Assembly: GCA_005800865.1 (NCBI GenBank)
Contig: SYEI01000312.1
Coordinates: forward strand, 1-6,312
DNA length: 6,312 bases
Direction of reading: 5' to 3'
Origin: Bacteroidota bacterium
GTDB taxonomy: Bacteria > Bacteroidota > Bacteroidia > B-17B0 > Aurantibacillaceae
Shown: in pieces, positions 1 through 5,619 of the stretch
Position numbering within the stretch: position 1 is the first letter of the stretch
How the letters are laid out: the number at the start of each line of letters is the position of its first letter
Notes under the pieces: generated by a model
What the model saw: only the letters and a program-made list of their open reading frames with translations
Database searches by the model: none
What the model was told of the DNA's origin: nothing
Program-made: the position numbers and the translations under genes

Positions 1-90
1 ATAAATGGAACTAAGTATTACTCTTTGAATATTTCTGATTTTGAACCCAAAAAAGTGGATTATATTAAAATTAATACAGAACTGGGTTAA
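1..90 (+). CDS. C-terminal end of an unidentified protein (partial)
   Basis: Frame 1 is open from the first base to a TAA at 88-90 and encodes 29 residues, including KYYSLNISDFEPKK and ending in INTELG. It lies 17 nt before acyl carrier protein 1 on the same strand, so it is very likely the preceding gene of the same operon. The visible tail is hydrophilic, with alternating Lys/Tyr/Asp and no recognisable motif. I cannot assign a family. In this kind of locus a nucleotide-sugar enzyme, a formyl- or acyltransferase, or a glycosyltransferase would be plausible, but that is guesswork. That the reading frame is real is fairly likely, because it is open throughout, has coding-like composition and stops at a normal operon spacing. 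Confidence 0.6.
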   Translation: MNGTKYYSLNISDFEPKKVDYIKINTELG

Positions 91-107
91 GTAAAAAATA
101 AATTAAA

Positions 108-338
108 ATGGAAAACACAAAAATAAAACAAGTAATGAGTGCGGTATTCGAGGTCCCCTTTGAATCCATCGCCGATGATGCTTCTTCAGATAATATTGAG
201 AACTGGGATTCTCTTAGACATTTAAATCTTATTCTTGCTTTGGAAGAAGAGTTTGGTGTTTCAATCCCGGATGAAGAAGTAGGAAATTTGGTAAATTACA
301 AACTAATTGAACTGGTAATAAATGACATCCTTAAATAA
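108..338 (+). CDS. Acyl carrier protein 1 (ligase-associated)
   Basis: This is a 76-residue phosphopantetheine-binding acyl carrier protein, the usual length for a free-standing type II carrier. The prosthetic-group site is Ser35 in the motif NWDSLRHLN, followed by an acidic recognition helix (LALEEEFGVSIPDEEV). The N-terminus (KIKQVMSAVFEVP) matches helix I of the four-helix fold. The Ser would be modified by a host 4'-phosphopantetheinyl transferase, which is not in the window. The coding region overlaps the downstream AMP-forming ligase by 17 nt, which implies translational coupling. Carrier and ligase are therefore the likely functional pair: the ligase activates an acid and loads it here. 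Arg37-His38 directly after DSL differ from the Asp/Glu usual at this place in housekeeping AcpP, so I read it as a pathway-specific carrier and not the fatty-acid ACP. The cargo is unknown. The ATG start is preceded by an A-rich leader without a clear Shine-Dalgarno sequence, as is common in Bacteroidota. Confidence 0.9.
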   Translation: MENTKIKQVMSAVFEVPFESIADDASSDNIENWDSLRHLNLILALEEEFGVSIPDEEVGNLVNYKLIELVINDILK

Positions 339-1683
339 TATAAAGTATTTCTTAGATAACTTTGACTTGTATAATAGCCAAACTGCTTTAATTTGGCGTA
401 ATACCACTTATACTTATTCTCAACTTTCATCAAGAATAAACCATTGGCGATTTGCCTTAAAAGATTTTTCTCAAGGAACAATTGTTGGTTTAGAAAGTGA
501 TTTTTCTCCCGAAACAATTGCGATCCTATTTACGCTAATAGAAAAAAATGTTATCGTAGTTCCACTTGATATCAATCATTCAAATAAGAACTCAAAAAAA
601 AATGAAATCGCTCAACTTGATTACTTAATTAAAGTAATAAAAGAAGACGAAATAAATATTACAAAAATTTATCCTGTTGTTAATGAGAAAAATGATTTAT
701 ATAAAACTATTCAGCGACGCGGTGTTCCCGGTTTAGTTTTATTTACATCCGGCTCTTCAGGCGAACCAAAAGGTGCGCTTCATGATTTTTCTAAATTATT
801 GGCAAAGTTCCATATTAAGCGTAATGCTTTATTAACTATTAATTTTTTATTGTTTGATCATTGGGGCGGATTAAATACATTATTTCACATACTATCTAAT
901 GGAGGAACGGTGGTTGTTTTGGAAAATAGAAATCCGGATTATGTGTGCGAATTGATCGAAAAATACAAAGCAGAATTATTACCTACATCACCAACATTTT
1001 TAAACATGTTGGTTTTAAGTCGTGCTTACGAAAGACATTCTCTTAAAAGTTTAAAAGTAATTAGCTATGGTGCAGAGCCGATGCCCGAAAGTCTTTTAAA
1101 ACATTTAAATACGCTTTTCCCTAATATTAAATTACAACAAACCTATGGTTTAATAGAGTTAGGTGTGATGCGCTCTCAATCGCAAGATAACGGTTCGCTT
1201 TGGGTTAAAATTGGTGGCGAAGGCTTTCAGACAAGAGTAGTGGATGGGATCTTGCAAATTAAGTCGGATTCTGCCATGTTAGGTTATTTAAACTCAAAAA
1301 GTCCATTTACAGAGGATGGCTGGTTTATTACTGGCGATTCGGTTGAAGTAGATGGAGAATATTTTAAGATTCTTGGTCGTAAATCGGAAATGATAAATGT
1401 TGGTGGCGAAAAAGTTTTTCCGCAAGAGGTAGAAAATGTTCTTCTTGAGATACCGGAAGTAGAGGATGTGGTAGTTTATGCCGAAAGTAATGCGTTTACC
1501 GGAAAGATCGTTTGCGCTAAAATAAAGTACAACGGTACTGAAACAAAAGCAGAGGTAGTTAAGAAAGTAAAAACATATTGCCGCACAAAACTAGAGTCGT
1601 TTAAAGTTCCTGTAAAAATTGAGTTAGTAGATAAAACTTTTGAATCAGACAGGTTTAAAAAAAGCAGGGTAAATGGAAATTAA
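322..1683 (+). CDS. AMP-forming acyl ligase / acyl-ACP synthetase
   Basis: This 453-residue member of the ANL (AMP-dependent synthetase/ligase) superfamily activates a carboxylic acid as acyl-AMP and passes it to a thiol, here probably ACP1. Visible core motifs in order: the P-loop FTSGSSGEPKG (141-151), the region after FDHWGG (178-183) ending in SNGGTVVV, QQTYGLIELG (272-281), the ATP-ribose motif WFITGD (334-339), the hinge ILGRKSEMINVGGEKVFP (350-367), and a C-terminal KKSR (446-449) whose Lys446 fits the adenylation lysine of motif A10. It is shorter than typical acyl-CoA synthetases (500-550 residues), with a compact N-terminal part. The block LWVKIGGEGF (293-302) resembles ligases found in polysaccharide gene clusters. 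The gene overlaps ACP1 by 17 nt and the GNAT gene by 11 nt. The substrate cannot be read from the sequence; a short or hydroxylated acid would suit the neighbours. CoA instead of ACP as acceptor is the main alternative. Confidence 0.88.
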   Translation: MTSLNNIKYFLDNFDLYNSQTALIWRNTTYTYSQLSSRINHWRFALKDFSQGTIVGLESDFSPETIAILFTLIEKNVIVVPLDINHSNKNSKKNEIAQLDYLIKVIKEDEINITKIYPVVNEKNDLYKTIQRRGVPGLVLFTSGSSGEPKGALHDFSKLLAKFHIKRNALLTINFLLFDHWGGLNTLFHILSNGGTVVVLENRNPDYVCELIEKYKAELLPTSPTFLNMLVLSRAYERHSLKSLKVISYGAEPMPESLLKHLNTLFPNIKLQQTYGLIELGVMRSQSQDNGSLWVKIGGEGFQTRVVDGILQIKSDSAMLGYLNSKSPFTEDGWFITGDSVEVDGEYFKILGRKSEMINVGGEKVFPQEVENVLLEIPEVEDVVVYAESNAFTGKIVCAKIKYNGTETKAEVVKKVKTYCRTKLESFKVPVKIELVDKTFESDRFKKSRVNGN

Positions 1684-2257
1684 ATTTGATACAACAATTG
1701 TGGGCGAGTTTATAATTTTGCGTAAAGCAGAACTTAGCGATGCTGAAGATATTTTCACTTGGCGATCGGGTCATTCTGGACGTTTTTTGCATCACCCTAA
1801 AGGATATTCTGTTGTGATGCAGGAAGCATGGATAAAAAGCAGAACCGATAAAGAGATCAATTATATTATCCAAGATAAAAAGACCTTAGAAAAAGTAGGT
1901 ATGATCAGCATCTATGAAGTTAATACAGATGATAAAGTTGCAGAGGTTGGAAGATTACTTTTAAGTGATATCTATTTAACCAAATCAAATCCTTACGGTT
2001 TAGAAGCGTTATTACTTGGGTACAATTACGTTTTTAATGTGATGAATTTCAGAAAAGTAACTGGTATAATTGCTGCAGTAAATACCTCTATGGTTAAGCT
2101 TCAACTATTTTTAGGAATGAAACAAGAAGGTTATTTAGCTAAGCACACCCTTATAAATGGCAATTTTGAAGATTTACATATTTTGAGTCTTTTTAAAGAC
2201 CAGTTTAACAATATATATACTAAGAAAATTAATTTTTTACTCAAAAGCTTTAAATAA
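1673..2257 (+). CDS. GNAT-family N-acyltransferase, probably acting on an amino sugar
   Basis: This 194-residue protein has the GNAT fold of the RimJ/PseH-like type. It opens with an FIILRKAELSDAEDIFTWR segment (13-31) typical of this group, and has a central beta-strand (EVGRLLLSD, 91-99), the helix after the cofactor loop (GLEALLLGYNYVF, 109-121), and the C-terminal AAVNTSMVKLQLFLGMKQEG (134-153) found in many of these enzymes. The usual cofactor loop (Gly-x-Gly before Tyr/Ala-x-Glu-Ala) reads SNPYGLEA here, so two loop glycines appear to be missing. It lies 1 nt upstream of the sugar aminotransferase and overlaps the ligase by 11 nt. The likely role is to acylate the amine that the aminotransferase installs, as PseH does in pseudaminic acid synthesis. 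Whether the donor is acetyl-CoA or an acyl group carried by ACP1/ACP2 is unresolved; the context favours the latter. The ATG start at 1673 is supported by AGGG a few bases upstream. Confidence 0.82.
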   Translation: MEIKFDTTIVGEFIILRKAELSDAEDIFTWRSGHSGRFLHHPKGYSVVMQEAWIKSRTDKEINYIIQDKKTLEKVGMISIYEVNTDDKVAEVGRLLLSDIYLTKSNPYGLEALLLGYNYVFNVMNFRKVTGIIAAVNTSMVKLQLFLGMKQEGYLAKHTLINGNFEDLHILSLFKDQFNNIYTKKINFLLKSFK

Positions 2258-2258
2258 T

Positions 2259-3374
2259 ATGAGTACTATTCCATTTCTTAATTTTGAACCAATGCATAAG
2301 TTAATTCGTTCTGAAATTATGCAATCATTTCAGGATGTTTATGATGCAAATTGGTTTATTATGGGTAAAAAAACAGAAGCATTTGAGAAGGAATACGCCG
2401 CATTTACTAATACAAAATATTCAGTCGGAGTTAGTAACGGCTTAGACGCATTACATTTATCTTTAAAGGCTTTAGGTGTTTTAAAAGGCGAAGAAGTGAT
2501 TGTTCCATCAAACACATATATTGCAACCGCATTAGCAGTTTCTTATGTTGGTGCTAATCCAGTTTTTGTTGAGCCGGATGTCAATACGTATAATATAAAT
2601 CCTGCAAACATTGAAGCTGCAATTACTTCTAAAACAAAAGTAATTATGCCGGTTCACCTGTACGGACAGGCTTGCGATATGGATGCCATTATGGCTATTG
2701 CCAAAAAACATAATTTATATGTAGTAGAAGATAATGCTCAAGCTCACGGTGCGACTTTTAATGGAAAGATAACAGGTAGCTTTGGAAATGCTAATGGAAC
2801 AAGTTTTTATCCTGGAAAAAATTTAGGAGCATTAGGTGATGCTGGCGCTGTTTCAACTAACGATGAATCGATAGCAAAAAAAATTTCCATATTACGAAAT
2901 TATGGTTCTGAAAAAAAATATCATAATGAGGAAATTGGGTTTAATATGCGTTTAGATGAAGTTCAAGCAGGATTTCTTTCAGTAAAGTTAAAGTACTTAA
3001 ATGAATGGACAAATCAACGCAAAGAAATTGCCAAGCAGTATTATGAGGCTTTAAAAAATATTGGTGATATTGTATTGCCTACGGTTAATACAAATGCAAC
3101 ACATGTATACCATTTGTATGTTATAAAAACAAACTTTAGAGACGATTTGCAAAAGTATCTTTCTGAAAATAGAGTAGGGACTTTAATACATTATCCCATA
3201 CCCCCTCATTTGCAAAAAGCATATTCATATCTTGGGTACAAAAAAGGCGACTTCCCATTAGCAGAAGAATTAGCGAACAAATCACTAAGTTTACCAATTT
3301 GGCCTGGAATGACGAAAAATGAAGTAATTTATGTTTGTGAAATAATTTCAAATTATTTTAGAAAACATTTATAA
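2259..3374 (+). CDS. PLP-dependent nucleotide-sugar aminotransferase (DegT/DnrJ/EryC1/StrS; FdtB/QdtB-like)
   Basis: This 371-residue enzyme has the usual length for the family. It transfers an amino group, usually from glutamate, to a keto-deoxysugar nucleotide in the cytoplasm. Visible landmarks: SNGLDALHL (59-67) for the phosphate-binding region, PSNTYIAT (83-90), the PLP-ring residues Asp158 and Gln161 in VVEDNAQAHGA, the Schiff-base Lys187 in SFYPGKNLGALGD, and GFNMRLDEVQAGFL (227-240), which contributes to the neighbouring subunit's active site. The sequence around Lys187 and the stretch NYGSEKKYHN are typical of FdtB/QdtB, which form dTDP-3-amino-3,6-dideoxyhexoses (Fuc3N, Qui3N). A 3-amino product is therefore likely, while the stereochemistry is not determinable. 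The partner enzymes (RmlA, RmlB, an FdtA/QdtA-type ketoisomerase) are not in this window and should lie nearby. The start is 1 nt after the GNAT stop. It is the last gene of the first coupled block. Confidence 0.93.
   Translation: MSTIPFLNFEPMHKLIRSEIMQSFQDVYDANWFIMGKKTEAFEKEYAAFTNTKYSVGVSNGLDALHLSLKALGVLKGEEVIVPSNTYIATALAVSYVGANPVFVEPDVNTYNINPANIEAAITSKTKVIMPVHLYGQACDMDAIMAIAKKHNLYVVEDNAQAHGATFNGKITGSFGNANGTSFYPGKNLGALGDAGAVSTNDESIAKKISILRNYGSEKKYHNEEIGFNMRLDEVQAGFLSVKLKYLNEWTNQRKEIAKQYYEALKNIGDIVLPTVNTNATHVYHLYVIKTNFRDDLQKYLSENRVGTLIHYPIPPHLQKAYSYLGYKKGDFPLAEELANKSLSLPIWPGMTKNEVIYVCEIISNYFRKHL
3340..3358 (+). repeat. Short inverted repeat inside the aminotransferase 3' end
   Basis: AAATAATTT (3340-3348) and its exact complement AAATTATTT (3350-3358) are separated by a single C. 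The arms are nearly identical to those of the repeat at 3374-3395, so four complementary blocks follow one another within 56 nt and could pair in alternative ways. They are A/T only and encode ordinary residues (Glu-Ile-Ile-Ser-Asn-Tyr-Phe), so chance in AT-rich DNA is a serious alternative. Confidence 0.35.
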
Positions 3375-3395
3375 ATTATTTTTAACAAAATAATT
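3374..3395 (+). terminator. Inverted repeat, possible weak terminator
   Basis: Immediately at the aminotransferase stop codon there is a perfect 9-bp inverted repeat. The left arm AATTATTTT is at 3374-3382, the loop TAAC at 3383-3386, and the right arm AAAATAATT at 3387-3395. All pairs are A-T and no continuous T-run follows, so it is not a convincing intrinsic terminator. Its position, at the start of the only long gap between the ligase block and the ketosynthase block, makes partial termination or 3'-end stabilisation conceivable. A second inverted repeat with nearly the same arms lies just upstream, within the coding sequence. Confidence 0.3.
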
Positions 3396-3481
3396 CAAAA
3401 TATACATTTTAAGTATTTTTATGTATTTATATACCTTTTGTAAGCCTAACCATATTGCATATATAATTAAACAAATATAAC

Positions 3482-4480
3482 ATGGGCGCAAAACTAATGG
3501 CATTTGGCATTTATTTACCCGAATTTGTGCTGACCAATATTCAGTTGTCAAAAGATTTTGGAAGATGGGAGCCTGAAAAAATAGAAAGTAAATTAGGAAT
3601 AAAAGAAAGACACATTTCCGAAGTAGATGAAACAGCAGGTGATATGGCTTTTAAAGCAGCTTTAAAAGTGTTACAGAATTATGATAAAAGTAAAATAGAT
3701 ATGCTTTTACTTTGTACGCAAAGCCCTGATTATTTCTTGCCTACTACTGCCTGTATACTTCAAAATCGTTTAGGATTAAAAACTGATTTATGCGCTTATG
3801 ATTTTAATCTAGGTTGTTCAGGATTTATATATGGTTTAGCAATGGCAAAATCTTTCATAAATGCTGGTATAGCAACAAGTGTACTTTTGATAACCTCTGA
3901 AACTTACTCAAAGCATATCCATCCAAAGGATTTGGCACTCAAAACAGTTTTTGGAGACGGAGCTGCAGCAACAATTATTGAAAGCTCAAATCAAGATCAA
4001 ATATTCGAATTTGTTTTAGGAACAGATGGTTCAGGTAAAGATAATTTAATCGTTTCAAATGGGGGGTTTAGAAACGCCTTCGACCCATTGGTTCAAGAGA
4101 AAACAACTGATTCAGATAATATCTATTCAGACAATCATTTGTTCATGAATGGTCCTGAGATATTTAATTTTACAAATATTGCTGTGCCAAAAGCCGTTGA
4201 GCAATGCCTTGTAAAAAACAAAATGTCACTAGATGAAGTTGATTATTTTATTTTTCATCAAGCAAATAAATACATGATTGAATATCTTAGAAAAAAAATA
4301 GGCATACCTAAGGAGAAGTATTATGTAAATATGTTATTAACCGGTAACACCGTATCTGCAACAATTCCTATTGCTATTGATGATGCACTTAAAAATGGTA
4401 AAATAGTTAAAGGCAATAAAGTATTGCTTTGCGGATTTGGCGTTGGATATTCTTGGGGTGCAGTAATAATTGAAGTATAA
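3482..4480 (+). CDS. 3-oxoacyl-ACP synthase III (KAS III, FabH-like)
   Basis: This 332-residue thiolase-fold condensing enzyme is close to the length of FabH. The complete Cys-His-Asn triad is visible: Cys112 in NLGCSGFIYGLA, His259 in FIFHQANKYM, and Asn289 in TGNTVSATIP. The C-terminal GFGVGYSWGA corresponds to the FabH signature GFGGGLTWGA. Known FabH enzymes condense an acyl-CoA or acyl-ACP starter with malonyl-ACP to give a 3-oxoacyl-ACP. ACP2 follows after 19 nt and a ketoreductase follows that, so the likely product is a short 3-oxoacyl-ACP that is then reduced to 3-hydroxyacyl-ACP. As a lone copy in a sugar-modification locus it is probably not the housekeeping FabH. The start at 3482 gives the expected N-terminus shortly before GIYLPE; an ATG five codons downstream is possible but would leave it short. 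A 107-nt gap precedes it, so a separate promoter is possible. An acyltransferase role without condensation, known for some KAS III-like enzymes, is less likely with the triad intact. Confidence 0.93.
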   Translation: MGAKLMAFGIYLPEFVLTNIQLSKDFGRWEPEKIESKLGIKERHISEVDETAGDMAFKAALKVLQNYDKSKIDMLLLCTQSPDYFLPTTACILQNRLGLKTDLCAYDFNLGCSGFIYGLAMAKSFINAGIATSVLLITSETYSKHIHPKDLALKTVFGDGAAATIIESSNQDQIFEFVLGTDGSGKDNLIVSNGGFRNAFDPLVQEKTTDSDNIYSDNHLFMNGPEIFNFTNIAVPKAVEQCLVKNKMSLDEVDYFIFHQANKYMIEYLRKKIGIPKEKYYVNMLLTGNTVSATIPIAIDDALKNGKIVKGNKVLLCGFGVGYSWGAVIIEV

Positions 4481-4499
4481 TCATTAAAAATAAATTTAT

Positions 4500-4739
4500 A
4501 TGAAAAAAAATGAATTTGTAAGTCAGCTATCAGAATTTTGTGAGTTTGAAAATGAAAATTTTACGTTAGAAACACTTTTTAAATCAATAAATGGCTATGA
4601 TTCACTTGCTGTAATGTCAATTATTGCATTTGTTGATGAGAATTTTAAAATGAGTTTAACTGCATCGCAACTGAATAAAATAACTGATTTTAATTCTTTA
4701 GTGGAACTTATAGGTAAAGATAAATTTGAAGATGAATAA
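4500..4739 (+). CDS. Acyl carrier protein 2 (ketosynthase-associated)
   Basis: This 79-residue carrier has the attachment serine at position 35 in NGYDSLAVMS, followed by the helix IIAFVDENFKMSLTASQL. It is acidic overall but has a Lys-Lys start (a run of eight A at 4503-4510 directly after the ATG). Apart from the Asp-Ser-Leu core it is little like ACP1. It sits 19 nt after the ketosynthase and overlaps the reductase, so it most likely carries the growing 3-oxo/3-hydroxyacyl chain made by these two enzymes. A host phosphopantetheinyl transferase is required. No Shine-Dalgarno sequence is apparent in the A/T leader. It is not the housekeeping AcpP, whose conserved LGADSLDTVEL block is absent. 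Confidence 0.88.
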   Translation: MKKNEFVSQLSEFCEFENENFTLETLFKSINGYDSLAVMSIIAFVDENFKMSLTASQLNKITDFNSLVELIGKDKFEDE

Positions 4740-5481
4740 TCTACAAGGTAAACGTATTTTGGTAACAGGTGCATCTTCTGGAATTGGAAGAGCTGTTGCA
4801 CAACAGGCAGCGTCTTATGGAGCTTCGCTAATTTTACTTGGTAGAAATAAGGAAAGATTAAAAGCAACCTATGATTCTTTACAAGGTTCTGGCCACGAAT
4901 TTTATACTATTGATATTACAGATTACACCCGTGTTGACGAGATTATTCGTTCGTCAGTTGCAACTTTTGGTTTTATAGATGGTTTTGTGCATAGTGCAGG
5001 AATTGAAAAAACAATACCATTTAACGCTTCTACTCCAAATCTATTCAAAGAAGTTTTTGAAGTAAATGTATTTGCAGGTTTTGAGATAGCAAGGTTACTT
5101 TCAAAAAAAAACATAGTTAATCCTTCAGGAGCATCTCATGTATTTATAAGCTCAGTTAGTGCAGTTTCTGGTGAGCCAGGTAAAATTATTTATTGCTCTA
5201 GTAAATCAGCATTAACAACTGGTATCAAAGCGCTTGCTTTAGAACTTGCAATTAAAAAAATCAGATGTAATTGTGTTTTGCCAGGATGCGTTGATACTGA
5301 TATGGTAAAAAAATTATTTGCTTCTATTCCAATTGAAGCTAAGCAATCAATTATAAATAAGCATCCACTTGGGATAGGGCAACCAGAGGATGTTGCTTTT
5401 CTAGTTTGTTTCCTAATCTCGGATAAAGCTAAATGGATTACTGGTTCTGAATATATTATTGATGGCGGCTATAGTAGTTAA
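4732..5481 (+). CDS. Short-chain dehydrogenase/reductase, FabG-like 3-oxoacyl-ACP reductase
   Basis: This 249-residue classical SDR probably reduces the 3-oxoacyl-ACP made by the adjacent ketosynthase to 3-hydroxyacyl-ACP, with NAD(P)H as cofactor. From the ATG start chosen here, the visible elements are the Rossmann motif TGASSGIG (12-19), HSAG (87-90, in place of the common NNAG), Asn112, the catalytic Ser141 in ISSVSA, Tyr154 and Lys158 in YCSSKSA, PGCVDTDM (184-191), and the C-terminal IDGG, normal for the family. I chose the ATG at 4732, which overlaps the ACP2 stop by 8 nt, over the in-frame TTG at 4726. Both give an acceptable N-terminus before the first beta-strand (KRILVTG). Overlap with ACP2 implies coupled translation. 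SDRs are versatile: reduction of a keto-sugar is the main alternative, but the KAS III-ACP-SDR order strongly suggests beta-keto reduction. A run of nine A is present at 5103-5111. Confidence 0.88.
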   Translation: MNNLQGKRILVTGASSGIGRAVAQQAASYGASLILLGRNKERLKATYDSLQGSGHEFYTIDITDYTRVDEIIRSSVATFGFIDGFVHSAGIEKTIPFNASTPNLFKEVFEVNVFAGFEIARLLSKKNIVNPSGASHVFISSVSAVSGEPGKIIYCSSKSALTTGIKALALELAIKKIRCNCVLPGCVDTDMVKKLFASIPIEAKQSIINKHPLGIGQPEDVAFLVCFLISDKAKWITGSEYIIDGGYSS

Positions 5482-5619
5482 ACTATCTATAATCAAAAAG
5501 TTTTAAATGATATGCCGGTAGAAGTGTATATAATTCACAAAAGAGCGATTAAAAAATTTGAAATGTATTCATTTCGTCCTATTTGTAGTATAAATAATTA
5601 ATAAATATTTTCTGAAAAT

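Noticed and set aside
37..2290. Similar DNA words around ATTTTGAACC at 37-47 and near 2280-2290
   Set aside because: They are short, isolated and in unrelated coding contexts (DFEP and NFEP), with no extended similarity around them.
3432..3440. TACCTTTTG, close to the Bacteroidota -7 element TAnnTTTG, upstream of the ketosynthase gene
   Set aside because: It has one base too many in the spacing and no TTTG-type upstream box at the expected distance, so it is not listed as a promoter.
4726..4731. TTG start for the reductase, two codons upstream of the ATG
   Set aside because: The ATG at 4732 overlaps the ACP2 stop and gives a normal N-terminus. No Shine-Dalgarno sequence favours the TTG.
296..5114. 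Open frames of 60-90 codons on the minus strand (296-517, 1655-1873, 3136-3351, 3369-3551, 4595-4867, 4923-5114)
   Set aside because: All but 3369-3551 lie antisense within well-supported + strand genes; 3369-3551 covers the A/T spacer and the ketosynthase start. None shows family motifs, so they were judged chance frames.
5488..5493. TATAAT shortly after the reductase stop codon
   Set aside because: This is the enterobacterial -10 consensus, which is not what Bacteroidota sigma factors prefer, and it arises easily in A/T-rich DNA. No -35 partner lies upstream, since that region is coding.
5512..5601. A 29-codon ATG-started frame (beginning MPVEVYIIHKR) in the spacer before the glycosyltransferase
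   Set aside because: It is too short, has no recognisable motif or ribosome binding site, and such frames are expected by chance. A remnant of a deleted gene cannot be excluded. Nothing else was seen in 5482-5619.
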